A stretch of 64,000 bases of DNA from Imbricaverruca yamaguchii (lineage: Eukaryota; Arthropoda; Thecostraca; Neoverrucidae): positions 157,501 to 221,500 of the forward strand of contig JAOTOL010001272.1 of NCBI GenBank assembly GCA_034440575.1, written 5' to 3'. Of this stretch, positions 11,793-25,038 are shown piece after piece. Both the position numbers and the translations under genes were made by a program. The notes under the pieces were generated by a model. That model ran no database searches and was not told the origin of the DNA. It saw only the letters and a list, made by a program, of their open reading frames with translations. How positions within the stretch are numbered: position 1 is the stretch's first letter; each line of letters begins with the position of its first letter.

Positions 11793-12598
11793 TTAACCCA
11801 CGTCGTCTAGGGGGGGGGTCCTGAACCGCTACCCTCAGGTCTCTCGCGGAAAGAACGACGCGCGGCAGCGCGCCGAAATTTGGCACACATTTTCCCACAT
11901 ACATTTGGCACGTTGTGTCAAAACTTTGAAGTCTGGTCATCCAGTGTCAACGCGTTAGTCGAGGTCAAGTGAGGCCACCTCCAAAAACGTTCAACCAGTC
12001 GTCACGCTTTAACGGATGCAAACATTTTAATGAAACTTTCAGCGTTTGCTTATCGTTCGGAATGCAACAAACAGTACGAGAGGAAGTTGTCATTTTTCCT
12101 CGTTTTGCTGCTTATTATTTTTGTATATTTGCCTAATATAATTAAAATATAGAAGATTCTGGCTAAAATAACCATTTTTTAGTGCAACTTGACTTCGAAC
12201 AACGTTTTTCGGTCCGATCTACCAAAAAGAAAAGTAAAATTCAAGGAATCTTGAAAACTAAAAATTTAGGAAGTTCAAAAACATACAATTTTTATTTTTG
12301 CTGTGGCCAAAAAAATGCTATGGTCCTGGTCGATTTCGCTGTCCTTTTCTGATTGCAAATAATTTTTGCTTTTCCAAATATCCCCAAATGAACTCCCCAG
12401 AGCCCAAAAAAAATGATGTAAGTCGTGATAATATATCTCCCTAGTGACGTTACCTTTATGGATTTTATTACGGGGGATTGGTGTCGGACCATACTTGCCG
12501 AACACTTTTCGATGGCACCTCTTTCGTTTTCGTGCGACGCTTAGCTTGGACATTAGAGGAGGGTTCCTATGAACCCCCACTGGGACTGTGAGGGTTAA
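11793..12598 (+). mobile_element. Family A TTAA element, copy A3 (806 bp)
   Basis: TTAA at 11793-11796 followed by CCCACGTCGTCTAGGGGG, and GTGAGGG followed by TTAA at 12595-12598, so both target-site copies are present. Internal landmarks match other copies: CTCTCGCGGAAAG, GTCGAGGTCAAGTGAGG, AAACTTTCAGCGTTTGC, GTCGATTTCGCTGTCC, TCGTTTTCGTGCGACGC. It has no coding capacity. The usual TGACGTCA is mutated here to AGTGACGTTACC. Confidence 0.88.
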
Positions 12599-13335
12599 CT
12601 TCAACAGACACCTAAACATACAAGGTCGGACCTGACGCACACGACTCGCACTGGGCGACAGGCCTCCGCTTCGCTTCAGGTCGCAGGTGAGCAGTGGAGC
12701 CTCACCGCAGGCAATGAAGCTGTCCACCCTACAAATGTCCTGATTGTTACGTATATATGCATGCATGTATGTATACATGTAGGTATGTATGTATCATCTG
12801 TATATGTATGTATCCGCCATTTACGCCACGTTCCCTGTTTGCCGCTGTCTCTTCTTACCTTTCTTGTCAAACTGAAATAGCTGGGTACCACATTAGCCGG
12901 ATCAACGTAACTCTTTCTTACCTATTTCCCATCGCCTTCATCCGTGTTTCACGATTCTTCCCATAGCTTGACAGTGGAATTGGTGGCTCTATTCGCACGC
13001 TCATACTTGAGAGACATTGGTGTGACCAATCACGTCAAGGCTCCCCGTCGGTCAGTGAGTGGCCAGCCACGTGCTGTCTGCATGGATACACACTCAATTC
13101 GAGGGAAAACTGGAATCGTTGTGCCTTCCTGCTGTTGCGTGGTTTTCTTCTTGTTTTATTATTCGGTACAAGCAAGTTAAAGTGAATGCACCAGAAGTAA
13201 GTATATCCTTTTCTGTAGCTATCATTAAGGCACACCGCCAATCCATTGGCTGTTTACCTTGTCCGGTAGCCGCTGCAGGAAGGATTTCCATGAGGCATGT
13301 ATGGCCTGGCATACCAGGTATACTTCGAATTCGTC

Positions 13336-13337
<2 letters not shown>
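12599..13337. other. Unassigned interval
   Basis: No gene recognised. A short (ATGT)n-like tract lies at 12750-12812. The long plus-strand frame starting here only stays open because it runs into the microsatellite downstream. Confidence 0.35.
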
Positions 13338-15050
<1,713 letters not shown>

Positions 15051-15385
15051 TGTGTTAAAGAGAGTGTTGAATTATTAACAAAATGTGATTTTGCCTCTCC
15101 CATTAATATGTTCCTAAGTGTGTCATTGACATTTAAACAAGGGTATTCGAAATAATTCCAGATAACGTTGAATATCTTGAGATCATTCGTGAACAAATGG
15201 ACGCCGTATTTTCCGTATTACGATTTAAAGATGGCACTGCCGTTGAGTCTATTTTGCCGTACGAAAATACCGCTGCCCAGAGCGTATTTTCAGCACGAGC
15301 TTCAACACCAGACAACTCGCGCCACCTTCTGCGAGATAACTCCAGCAAAAACGCCGTATTTGCGTTGCCGGTCTGACCAAGATCA
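15051..15385. other. Unassigned interval
   Basis: Spacer between the microsatellite and a CpG-rich patch; nothing recognised. Confidence 0.3.
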
Positions 15386-15860
15386 ATATTTATGCCGACG
15401 AGACTGCAACTGACTGCACCTCGCCAGCGGTCGGCCACAGAAATAGAACCCGGTCACGGTGTGGAGACGGTAAGCCATCTGCCGGATGAGGCCCGCCTTA
15501 TCATGGCGCGTCGGCCAAACCGGGTCGATACGTCTGCCGGCGCACGGACACCAATTGGCGCGCGAGCGTCGGCTCTCCGCGCTGATCCTGCCGACGGCCG
15601 TGACCCCGCTCGGCCACACACCTGATCGACTGACGCTGCGCCTCGCTCTCCGTTCCAGGACGGCCGCCGTCGACCGCGACGACCTTGGCCCCCGCGCCAT
15701 CGACGCTGACGGCGACGTGCGACTTCGTAACTCGACAGGAACGCTCGGTTCACACCGCTGTCGGATCGGTAACAGTCGGGTGCGGCCGCCGGACCGCACA
15801 GCGCTCAGCAGGTTCCCGACAGTGCGTGTCTCGTGACGTCACGCGCGAATGCGCACCGCT
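15386..15860. promoter_or_regulatory. CpG-rich island-like patch with TGACGTCA
   Basis: About 470 bp of GC- and CpG-dense DNA within AT-rich flanks. It ends with a perfect TGACGTCA (CRE/ATF-type octamer) at 15834-15841. Frames of 77-138 codons are open on both strands, as expected for such composition, and none shows a domain. It may be a promoter or first exon, but no downstream exon is identified. Confidence 0.3.
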
Positions 15861-16684
15861 TGCTCGTTTCCAAAACATAATGGGACAGTTGACAGCAAAA
15901 GCCGTGCAGGAAGCAGGTATGTGTTTCACACACCTGCTAATTGTGAGATCACTGCGATTTACTTGCCAGGCTTTTTGGGAAGTTCGGTGGCAGACATGAA
16001 AGATGTCTCTTTTATCGGCATAATGCAGGTGTTCTTATCAGTTGCTCTTACAGATGGTACGTGTCCCTGGGAACTATCCTGCAGGATCATGGCAATGTTC
16101 TGTATAACAATGCAAGCAAACCTGAAATGGCCTGCATGGTCCCAATATAATATTGTAGGAGGGTGAAGACTTCCCAGTACTGTCCTGCAGAATGTTTCGC
16201 GTATGTCGGGACAATTCTATATGACGGTAGGAGTGCATGCATGCGCTGCGCGATCCCATACCTATGATCGTCCTGTATGATTTAACTCGTAAGGATGCCC
16301 AACATTTCACGAACACCACCAGTATGAGTGGTGTGGGGGGGGGGGGCGGCCGAGAACCAGGGGCAGATCAAGCGGAGGAGAAACACGGCGTTGTTGACCC
16401 AGAGTTAGAGGCCAAAGCATTCTTTTCATGTATTTGATGTTAAAAAATAACCTAAAATAACGGCAAGGAATGTTATGTTCTGCAAGGCATAGAGTGACCT
16501 TGCGGCAGCTAAAAGTTAGACGCAGTAAGCTTCAACTAATGGAAGCTATTACTCTGATATCATATTACTGATTCAGTTCAAACGATCATTTCCAGTATGG
16601 CATGCTGGGTATTTAACAGAATATACGTACACAAATGTGCCTTCATCGATGCAGTATGGAACGCTGACTGAGACTAGCATTGGC
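15861..16684. other. Unassigned interval
   Basis: No gene recognised. A run of about 12 G occurs at 16335-16347. Confidence 0.3.
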
Positions 16685-17452
16685 ATGTGGCCACAGCCAT
16701 GGGTACTTCTCCGTGGCAGCCTGGAGCAGATAGGCCTGTGGCCACAGCCATGGGTACGTCTCCGTGGCAGCCTGGAGCAGATAGGCCTGTGGCCACAGCC
16801 ATGGGTACGTCTCCGTGGCAGCCTGGAGCAGATAGGTCTGTGGCCACAGCCATGGGTACGTCTCCGTGGCAGCCTGGAGCAGATAGGTCTGTGGCCACAG
16901 CCATGGGTACGTCTCCGTGGCAGCCTGGAGCAGATAGGTCTGTGGCCACAGCCATGGGTACGTCTCCGTGGCAGCCTGGAGCAGATAGGTATGTGGCCAC
17001 AGCCATGGGTACGTCTCCGTGGCAGCCTGGAGCAGATAGGTATGTGACCACAGCCATGGGTACGTCTCCGTGGCAGCCTGGAGCAGATAGGTCTGTGGCC
17101 ACAGCCATGGGTACGTCTCCGTGGCAGCCTGGAGCAGATAGGTCTGTGGCCACAGCCATGGGTACGTCTCCGTGGCAGCCTGGAGCAGATAGGTCTGTGG
17201 CCACAGCCATGGGTACGTCTCCGTGGCAGCCTGGAGCAGATAGGCGTGTGGCCACAGCCATGGGTACGTCTCCGTGGCAGCCTGGAGCAGATAGGTCTGT
17301 GGCCACAGCCATGGGTACGTCTCCGTGGCAGCCTGGAGCAGATAGGCCTGTGGCCACAGCCATGGGTACGTCTCCGTGGCAGCCTGGAGCAGATAGGTCT
17401 GTGGACACAGCCATGGGTACGTCTCCGTGGCAGCCTGGAGCAGATAGGTCTG
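16685..17452. repeat. 51-bp minisatellite, 15 units
   Basis: Units read TGTGGCCACAGCCATGGGTA followed by CGTCTCCGTGGCAGCCTGGAGCAGATAGGTC. Nearly all variation falls in the AGGTCTGTGGCC junction (TCT, CCT, TAT, CGT; GCC, ACC, GAC). Since 51 is 17 codons, several frames on both strands stay open (246-300 codons). In the plus frame giving 17-residue units the variants are all replacements, and another frame gains a TGA in one unit, which argues against coding. Confidence 0.95.
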
Positions 17453-17809
17453 CCGAATTCTAGCATAGCCCCCACTCAGCGCGAACATGCGCATTTCCGC
17501 TGCGAGCGAGGCCGGCGTTGGGGCTGTGCTCGTGTCGATTTCTCATTTCCGCGTGGAGACGGCCCGCATGCGACCATCAGTGTCACTGCTAGCTATGCTG
17601 TGTAACTTGGTTAACTGTCATGACGCATGCCATACTGAGTGGGTTAACGCTAAGCTGGTTAGGGCGTGGCGCTAATAGTGCGGGCTAACCCTGCGGTTAC
17701 AGAGTTGCCGGTAGCCGCCAAATACGAGTTGAGGTGGTACAAGTGTACATACGGCATACATACGTTGCACACACCGTGCTCAGTCCCTACATGCCGGATG
17801 ATCCGCACA
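17453..17809. other. Unassigned interval
   Basis: No gene recognised between the 51-bp array and family A copy 4. Confidence 0.3.
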
Positions 17810-18662
17810 TTAACCTACACCGTCTCTTCTGCCAGATCCTCGCACTCATGAGTGGGGGGTGGGTGAGAGTTGATAGAGACCCCCCTCTAATCTTCAAACT
17901 AAGCGTCGCAGAACGAAATAGGTATCTTCAAACTAAGCGTCGCAGAACGAAATAGGTTTCTTCGAAAAGCCTTCGACGAGTAGGACCAGACACCCCCCCC
18001 AAAAAAATCCCCAAAAGAAGTGACGTCACTAGGGCCCTAGAGTTTCACGACACATCATGTTTGTGGCTCTGGGGGTTCATTTTGAGGGAGATTTGAAAAC
18101 AAATACTTGGGATCAGAAAATGAAAGCGAAATCGACCAGGACCATAAGATTTTTGGCCACCCCAATATTTCAAAGTTCAAAATTTTTAGCTTTCATGTTT
18201 TGTTTAATTTTCATTTTCTAATGGGTGGTGCGGACCGAAAAAAGGTTGTTCGAAATCAACTTACTCGAATAAAAAATGCTTACATTAGCTAGACTCTTCG
18301 ATTTTAGCTCTAATAGGCTGAAGTACAAAACTAATAAGTAACCAAAAACGGGAAAACGTCAAATTCCTCTGGTACGTTGTGTTGTATCCCTAAAGATAAG
18401 CAAACGCTGACAGTTTAATTCAAATATAATTATCCGTTAAAGCGTGACGACTGGTTGAACGTTTTTGGAGGTGACCTCACTTGACCTTGACTAACTCGTT
18501 GACCCTAGATTACCAGACTTCAAAATTCTGACACAACATGCCAAATTGATGTGGGAACAGGTGCCAAATGTCGGGGCCCTAGCGTGCGCCATTCTTTCAC
18601 AGTCCGCGGAAAACCTTAGGGGGGGGGGGCGTCAACGACCCCCCCGGGACGGCGCGGGTTAA
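17810..18662 (-). mobile_element. Family A TTAA element, copy A4 (853 bp)
   Basis: TTAA at 17810-17813 followed by CCTACACCGTCTCTTCTGCC; the right end is GGGACGGCGCGGGTTAA, with TTAA at 18659-18662. It carries TGACGTCA at 18021-18028 and TGACCTCACTTGACCT at 18472-18487. An internal tandem duplication of a 34-bp segment beginning ATCTTCAAACTAAGCGTCGC lies at about 17890-17957 and is absent from the other copies. No coding capacity. Confidence 0.88.
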
Positions 18663-19040
18663 GGTTCGCTATTTATGTGGAATTTATGACAGCATAAAGT
18701 GAATCGATAGGCAAGGCAGCCGACCTGCCAGCCCTTCCGCTCCGGACCGAACCCTCCCGAGCAATGGCAGTGAGACGCCACACCATAAACTGTGCAATAC
18801 GCTATTTGTACTTCAGGACCTCACATATTTCTGCACCGAATTCGCGTTGGTTCTATTTTCGGATGAGAAAGGAAGCGACGAAAGTAGCACTCCTGGGAAT
18901 TAGCTCAGATTAAGTGGTTATTTAACCGCCAAATATCGCTGGTCTGAGGCGTCAATGGGTTTATTTGGGCAGCTTGGAACTAGCGGCGTGGACAGGCCTC
19001 CAATCCAGTGGGCATGTAAGGCCGCTATCACAAGCTAATA
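18663..19040. other. Unassigned interval
   Basis: Nothing recognised between family A copy 4 and family C copy 2. Confidence 0.3.
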
Positions 19041-19720
19041 TTGCGGTTGGTTCGCCAGGAGTCCGGCGCCGAACAATTGGATAGAGGCAAACAATGCCAG
19101 GCAACTTGCCTTCCCCCGTTCCCTGTACGTGGGTACGGGTTGCGAAGCCGTTCGAAGGATTTCATGACGGGTTTATCACACCATTTGTCCCGTGCCTGAA
19201 GGTGTTGGATTGCCAATGTGAAAATATAACGTGGGGACATACCCAGCATGGCAGGGGTCCGTGCCCACCCGCTGGACAAGTGGGGTTGGTTGTACGTTCT
19301 AGGGTGTAAGTCCCGGTAAGACAATGGTTGAAATAAGGCTAGGCAAAACGGTCACAGATACCAAAGCACAGCTTTACGTCCTCAGAGCTAGTAAAAAAAG
19401 CCTCATCATACTACCGCCCACAGGCGGGAAGGGTTCCAAATAATGACAAGCTAACTATGCTTGGAAGCTTACGATTTGCATTGGCCTTCTTAAGCCCACA
19501 AATCAAGCAATATGCAGTCGCTATGTGGATTTATGCTCCGCTGGAGGTACACATAGGGGACAAATCAGGGAACAAATAATGTATTAATTAAGAAAACGAG
19601 AATAATTAGCTGTGACGAGCGAATGTGAGCAAATCCGGATAATGTATATGTGGTAGGTAGCTTTAAGAAATAGCGGAAGCCGCCAGAGGATTCACAATGC
19701 TGTCGTCCCAGCTGGCTCTG
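19041..19720 (+). repeat. Dispersed repeat family C, copy 2
   Basis: Aligns with 189-866: GGTTCGCCAGGAGTCCGGCG, TACGTGGGTACGGGTTG, GGGGACATACCCAGCATGGC, GGGGTCCGTGCCCACCC, then GAGCGAATGTGAGCAAAT and TAGCTTTAAGAAATAGCGG at about 19658. The first ~190 bp seen in copies 1 and 3 is missing or too diverged to see. Confidence 0.65.
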
Positions 19721-20279
19721 GTTTAATTGATTCCGGATTTGAGAGGCATCTGGCTCGTAAAGCAAAGCCGTCTCTGTTTGCTTGATATTAAAATAGAGAT
19801 CATTTGCCTTTTCTTCACGAAGAGAAAGAGATCGAGGCAACGATGAGGTTACTTAGCAGGCGAATTAACTTCACCGAGCTGCTGGCTTATGCTGGCTATC
19901 TGGTAAGGAAGAGTAACTGTCATGTCCATATCTAGGGCTCACGGCTGTAGCATGGTGATCCCCACGCCCATCTGGAAGCAGTATCCATATTTTAGAGCCA
20001 TACTAAACAGACGCACTGACTGAAGCTGTCGAAACAGACGCACTGACTGAAGCTGTCGAAACAGACGCCTGAAGCTGTTGACACGCGTGCAGCCGGCAAG
20101 ACATAGCCATTAACCAACATATATCTCCGTGTGAGTGAATGGCAGTGAGCTTAGAGGCGTGCCGGATCATGAAGGTCATTCGCACCGCCTACAACGCTAG
20201 TGTGTTTTGCAAACAAAGACAACGGGTGTATTTGTTGTGCATGGAGCATTTCGCGCATGCTCGTGCTCGTGCGCGCGCG

Positions 20280-20284
<5 letters not shown>
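19721..20284. other. Unassigned interval with a short tandem
   Basis: Two and a half copies of a ~26-bp unit (ACGCACTGACTGAAGCTGTC plus GAAACAG) lie at about 20010-20080. Otherwise nothing recognised. Confidence 0.4.

Positions 20285-20366
<82 letters not shown>
20285..20366. repeat. (GT)n microsatellite flanked by GC alternation
   Basis: About 40 GT dinucleotides, flanked on both sides by GCGCGCGC-type alternating purine-pyrimidine DNA (20270-20280 and 20367-20380). The composition is prone to Z-DNA. Confidence 0.95.
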
Positions 20367-20375
<9 letters not shown>

Positions 20376-22099
20376 CGCTCGCGTCAAGATACTGAAGGCG
20401 CGGGATATCTCAAGTATTCCAATGGTCTTGAGTGTTTTGTTTTGTTGGGGGGGGGGGGGACTGGCCCTGGGAAACTTCGTTGACCTTGCCGAGACGCTGG
20501 CACGTGGACTACCCATCTCCAAAACACCGAGGGACCTCTACCGTGCTGATGAGGAATGCTCGCCTAGGTGTTGCTGAGGGCTCCTATGACTGCTCTGATG
20601 AAGTTGTGAGAGTTTTGGGTGGCTTACCTATTCCTCAGTGCCAGCGAAATGGTTGAAAAAAGGTTGTTATATTCATGGATGGCCAAACTATTGCTCCGTA
20701 GAGTAGCAAGGCCGTTTTCTGCCTCCGTACCCCAAATTCCTTCTTTTGGGTCTCACTTTCTAAAGTTGGCTGGCAGAGGGTCAGATGACTTTTTGATGTT
20801 CAAGGCTCTCACGAAACCATTTGCATCTAGTGTACACCCATAGCCCACAACCATAGTCCCAATGGTTAAGCTTGGGCCTGATTGGGACGGGTCTATAAAT
20901 GATTGAGGGAATCAATGCTCTTCTTAGCATATACGAAGAGGCACCCATGCACTGCATATAAATGCATGGAGGTTGATTGATGAGCTTCGCGCATCGCCCT
21001 GTGATGTCGGTGACATATGTGTAAGGTAACTCTGTGTGTTTAAGGCAGTTCTGTGATCGAAGTGAGCTCTTACGAACTTTAAACATTTTACTTTCCCGAT
21101 GGCCGTGCGTTTGGACGAAGTAAAGTCGTGGGTATGGGGCGAAGTTGAGGATATGTGACTCGCTGATCTGTTCTGCGGGCGGTATAGAGCCTCACCTCGT
21201 GCACTTCACGTTTGTTATGACTGACTATGTACTGTGCCGTCTGTTCCTCGTCAGCCGAGAAGAATGGACCTGTTGGCGGCGCGTCCAGTTGAAGCGCTCG
21301 ATCAGGTTCCATTTATGCTGGGGTAACGCAACGCACTTGTCACGCGAAATGTGGCCTGATATTGGTCGCGCTGTTCACGTTGTGGCAGTGTTTTTCGATC
21401 GGGCATTCAAGGATGATTTGACTATTGAATTGTACAGCTATAACACCGTGCTCCTGCTCGCGCCCCAGTCCCTGCCTGCTAATGCACGGAAGTTGATCCA
21501 GCAAACATTCGGACTAAAAAACAAACATATGTTAAAAGAGTATTCTCCGTGCCGGGGAAAGCACGCACCTCGGTGTCGCCCGCGCGACACCGAGGCGACT
21601 GTGGGGCGCTTCCACGGGTGTGCCTGAACCTCTTTTTGCCCGCTGGCGTGGCTGCTCCGTGTACATGCCATGGCTCGTCGCACGATATTGCTCTTGTGTG
21701 ACTACCACGCTGGTACGCCCACCACGCCAATTTTAATGAAAGCAAGTGTGGTCACGTTGCGGAAATATCCGATCGTAAGTATCCATGCTTACCGCTTGCA
21801 GGCACGTCGACGACTTGAAAGCATGTCGTAGTCCATGCATCTATTTAGCATGGTTGCAAAATGTAGGCATTGTTTCTTAATACACGTGGGTGGTCATCGA
21901 ACGATAGCCGTGAGCCATGGAGACGGGTATGGCAGTTACTATACTTCTCAAACACCCAACACAAACAAACAGGGGGCATCAACAAACAGCCGAATGAAAG
22001 CCTGTCACATCACCTCATAGTTTCCTCAATGTATTTGTCTTTGTGGAACAAATACAAGAAAAAACATTTCATTTGAACAGGAAGCAAACAGAGACATCA
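20367..22099. other. Unassigned interval
   Basis: Several open frames of 60-160 codons without recognisable domains on either strand. The 160-codon plus frame at 21145-21627 overlaps a perfect hairpin at 21568-21595. No repeat family seen elsewhere in the window occurs here. Confidence 0.3.
21568..21595. repeat. Perfect 12-bp inverted repeat, 4-nt loop
   Basis: CCTCGGTGTCGC, loop CCGC, GCGACACCGAGG. GC-rich and perfect, able to form a stable hairpin in either strand. No A-box or B-box or terminator context identifies it. Confidence 0.7.
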
Positions 22100-22134
22100 G
22101 TGTTGGTAACGAGCAGGCGGTGCGCACGCGAACG

Positions 22135-22189
22135 TGACGTCACGGGCTAACTAGCCTGTGGCGTCACACGTCATGCCAACATGACGTCA
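22135..22189. promoter_or_regulatory. Two TGACGTCA (CRE/ATF-type) sites upstream of the CpG-rich ORF
   Basis: Perfect TGACGTCA octamers at 22135-22142 and 22182-22189, each within the direct repeat TGACGTCACNGGCTAAC. An inverted partial copy (CCTGTGGCGTCA) lies between them. They sit about 410-460 bp upstream of the ATG at 22596, inside GC-rich DNA. The octamer is the CREB/ATF consensus; promoter function here is inferred from position. Confidence 0.45.
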
Positions 22190-22595
22190 CAGGCTAACCG
22201 CACCGCGCAGAGCCCTGCCGAGTGGCACGGTCAGACGGCCGGGCCAGAGTTCTCTCGGGGGTCCGGTGGGACTGTGAACCGGGCTTCATTCGCCGCCGAC
22301 CACGCCGAGTCAGCAGCGCGAGCGTCGTGCGTGCCGTGCTCGGCCTGTCCGCCAGCGTAGGGTGACGCCGACAGCCGCTGGACACAGGACACTTGCTGGA
22401 TACCAAGGTCCCGGGCTCGACGCTCGCACCACTCGGGACATTTCCCAGCCCCACCGGCCAAAGAGAGTGGGCCGGGCCAGGTGTTAGTCGTGATCGGCAT
22501 TAAAGCTCATCGTGAAACGACATAATAAGCAAACGGACACGGGACACTGGGCAGCCCAGTAGCCGGCGTGCGAGCTGTGCCGCCGCAGACGCGCC

Positions 22596-23543
22596 ATGGA
22601 CAGGCACGTGCCGCCGCTGACGGCGCTGTCGGCGGCCGTCGACAGCGCGCCCCGAAGCCGCAGCCCGTCGCCGGCGGCGGCCAGCGTGCCATCCATACCG
22701 GCCCACTACCAGACGGCCAGCCTGAGCGTGCGCGGCACACAGTGCAGCCGGCGGCGGGCCCGTTGCGACACGCGGCTTTACGTCTACAGCAGCGCCCCGC
22801 GGCCGCCGGCCAGCGGGTCACACGGCGACGCGCTGGTGCTGTGTCAGCAGCCGCCGGCCAGCGCCGTCACCAGCGCCGTCGCCCAGCTGCGGCGGCAGCA
22901 GCAGCAGAACACGCTGCTGATGCTGCGGCGGCGGCGCGCCGGCCTGCTGCCGCCTGAACTGCTCAGGCAGCTGTGTCGATGGCGCGGTCGGTCACCAGCA
23001 GCGCCGCCACGGCCACGCCAGCGGCCGATGACGTCACGGCGACGGCTGGTGACGTCGGCCGTGCAGGCGACGCCGTCGGGCGGCGGCGCGGCCGCCCAGT
23101 ACGCCGCCAGCCGCCCGGTAGAGAAGGTGTCTCGAGGCACGTGTACCCGAGCCGACGCGCCACCGCGTCCGCCGACCGTGACGAGGAGCACATCGACACT
23201 GCCGCTGCCGCCCTGCCGCCAGCCGCGCCCGCTCGCCGACAACATGAAGTTCACGCGACAGCCGTCGGCCGACAGTCTGGTCGCCACGGCGCCCACCAAA
23301 CCGTCCGCCAAGCAGGTAGATGCCGGACTGCTGCAGCGACTGGAGAACATCAGCCTGGACGACTCCAAGGGCCCGGTGATCGTGTTCTCCGAGGCGGACG
23401 ACGAGTCGCGGCCGGCCGCCGCCGCCGCCGCCGCTGCCGCTGCCGCCGCCACCACCACCACCACCGACTCGCCCAGCCACCAGCTGGCCGTGCCGAGCCA
23501 CGACGACGTACAGACGGAGCCGCGGCGGCCGCCCATCTCGTGA
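22596..23543 (+). CDS. Candidate CpG-island gene or exon, Ala/Arg/Pro/Gln-rich, unrecognised
   Basis: 315-codon ORF with GCC-ATG-G start context and an in-frame TAG at 22560-22562, so the N-terminus is plausible. Residues about 10-210 are low complexity (Arg, Pro, Ala, Ser), with a Gln run near residue 105. Residues about 217-272 look more protein-like (LLQRLENISLDD, then GPVIVFSEADDESR), followed by about 13 Ala, 5 Thr and a short C-terminus. It lies in a roughly 2-kb GC/CpG-rich island with two TGACGTCA sites upstream. No membrane segment, signal peptide or known domain is visible. Because GC-rich DNA keeps opposite frames open (275 and 243 codons on minus), coding status is uncertain. It could be a single exon of a longer gene. 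Confidence 0.45.
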   Translation: MDRHVPPLTALSAAVDSAPRSRSPSPAAASVPSIPAHYQTASLSVRGTQCSRRRARCDTRLYVYSSAPRPPASGSHGDALVLCQQPPASAVTSAVAQLRRQQQQNTLLMLRRRRAGLLPPELLRQLCRWRGRSPAAPPRPRQRPMTSRRRLVTSAVQATPSGGGAAAQYAASRPVEKVSRGTCTRADAPPRPPTVTRSTSTLPLPPCRQPRPLADNMKFTRQPSADSLVATAPTKPSAKQVDAGLLQRLENISLDDSKGPVIVFSEADDESRPAAAAAAAAAAAATTTTTDSPSHQLAVPSHDDVQTEPRRPPIS

Positions 23544-24200
23544 ACGGCGCGCCGCCGCCGCCGCCTGTCCGCTACTTTCAGCAGCTGAGCCGCGAGCACA
23601 TGCTGTCCGGCGCCTTTTTGATGAGCGAGCGCCGTGTGCGTGGCTCGGCCGAGTTCGACAAACACACACACACACGCACGTGTGTGTGTTCAGTGTGCCC
23701 GCCACTCGCCACAGTCGGCGGTGCCGCCGCGCTGCCCGACTGTCCAGCCGAGCCAACGTCCGCATCGTGTGTGACCTGACACAACTGTGGCGATAAGCAT
23801 GCTAGTGTCGGCCGCCGGCGTGACCCACACCTGCCCCGGGCCGTGGACGCGGTCGGCCATTGGACACACAGCCGCTGGTCGGCCGTCGCCGCTGGTCGGC
23901 CGTCGCCGCTGCGCCGTCAGCAGCCCTGAGATAAAGACAAAGACCGGTGTGGGGTGGCCGAAGGAGGACGGCCGAGCCGTCTGCCGCTGGGAGCAGCGGC
24001 CACACCTGTTGCGTTTCTTGCAGCGCGACACCGGTCGCGAGGCGCGCGCGCGCGAGCCTCTCTTTTGAGTGCGTGACCGACAGGTTCTCGCCGTCGTCGT
24101 CACAGTTTAGACAGCAGCGCCAGATGTCGGGACTAGACTGTACATATGTGATAGGACAATTTATTCCAGTGTTTATCGAGAGATATGTTATACAGTGTTG
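23544..24200. other. GC-rich continuation of the island, possible 3' untranslated region
   Basis: CpG-rich sequence with a short (AC)/(GT) palindromic tract at 23660-23690 and a tandem GCTGGTCGGCCGTCGCC at about 23875-23910. No AATAAA signal is obvious (only GAGATAAAG at about 23928). Confidence 0.3.
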
Positions 24201-24640
24201 TATCAACAACGCGGGTTTTGAACGCTACGCACGAAGAGAAACGACCACTCAAGATGCACGGCTCCCACCTGTCATTGATAAGCACTGACGCTCAGCTGTC
24301 ACACGGAATCACGCATGCCCCACCCATGCGTGCATACGCATCAGCTCCACACGGGTGCACTTGGAAGTTATCGTGCCGCCGAGCGCCGACCAGACCGGCG
24401 CCCACTTGACTACACGACAGACCAGGCCGGCCCACATTTCATGATCGATGTCCCACGCCGAGTGACTAAAGCGACTCGCCTCCATCGATTGGCCAGCCGG
24501 CGGCACTCATGTCAACTGGGCCGGCGGGCGGGACCAGTGGTACCGCCCCACGTGACCACCGACCTGCAGGCCGTCAATAGCGCTCCCGGCAAAAACACCG
24601 CCCACCAACCGAACAAACACAAACACACAAACACACGGAC
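24201..24640. other. Unassigned interval
   Basis: Transition from the GC-rich island to the microsatellite block; no gene recognised. Confidence 0.3.
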
Positions 24641-24655
24641 ACAGAGACGCACCGT

Positions 24656-25038
<383 letters not shown>

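Noticed and set aside
16573..17494. Repeat protein encoded by the 51-bp array
   Set aside because: Several frames on both strands are open simply because the period is 17 codons; variants are replacing or create a stop, with no start context or splice signals.
22844..23765. Minus-strand ORFs of 243 and 275 codons opposite the CpG-island ORF
   Set aside because: GC-rich DNA has few stops on either strand. The plus frame has the better start context, an upstream stop and a less biased segment; the minus frames have none.
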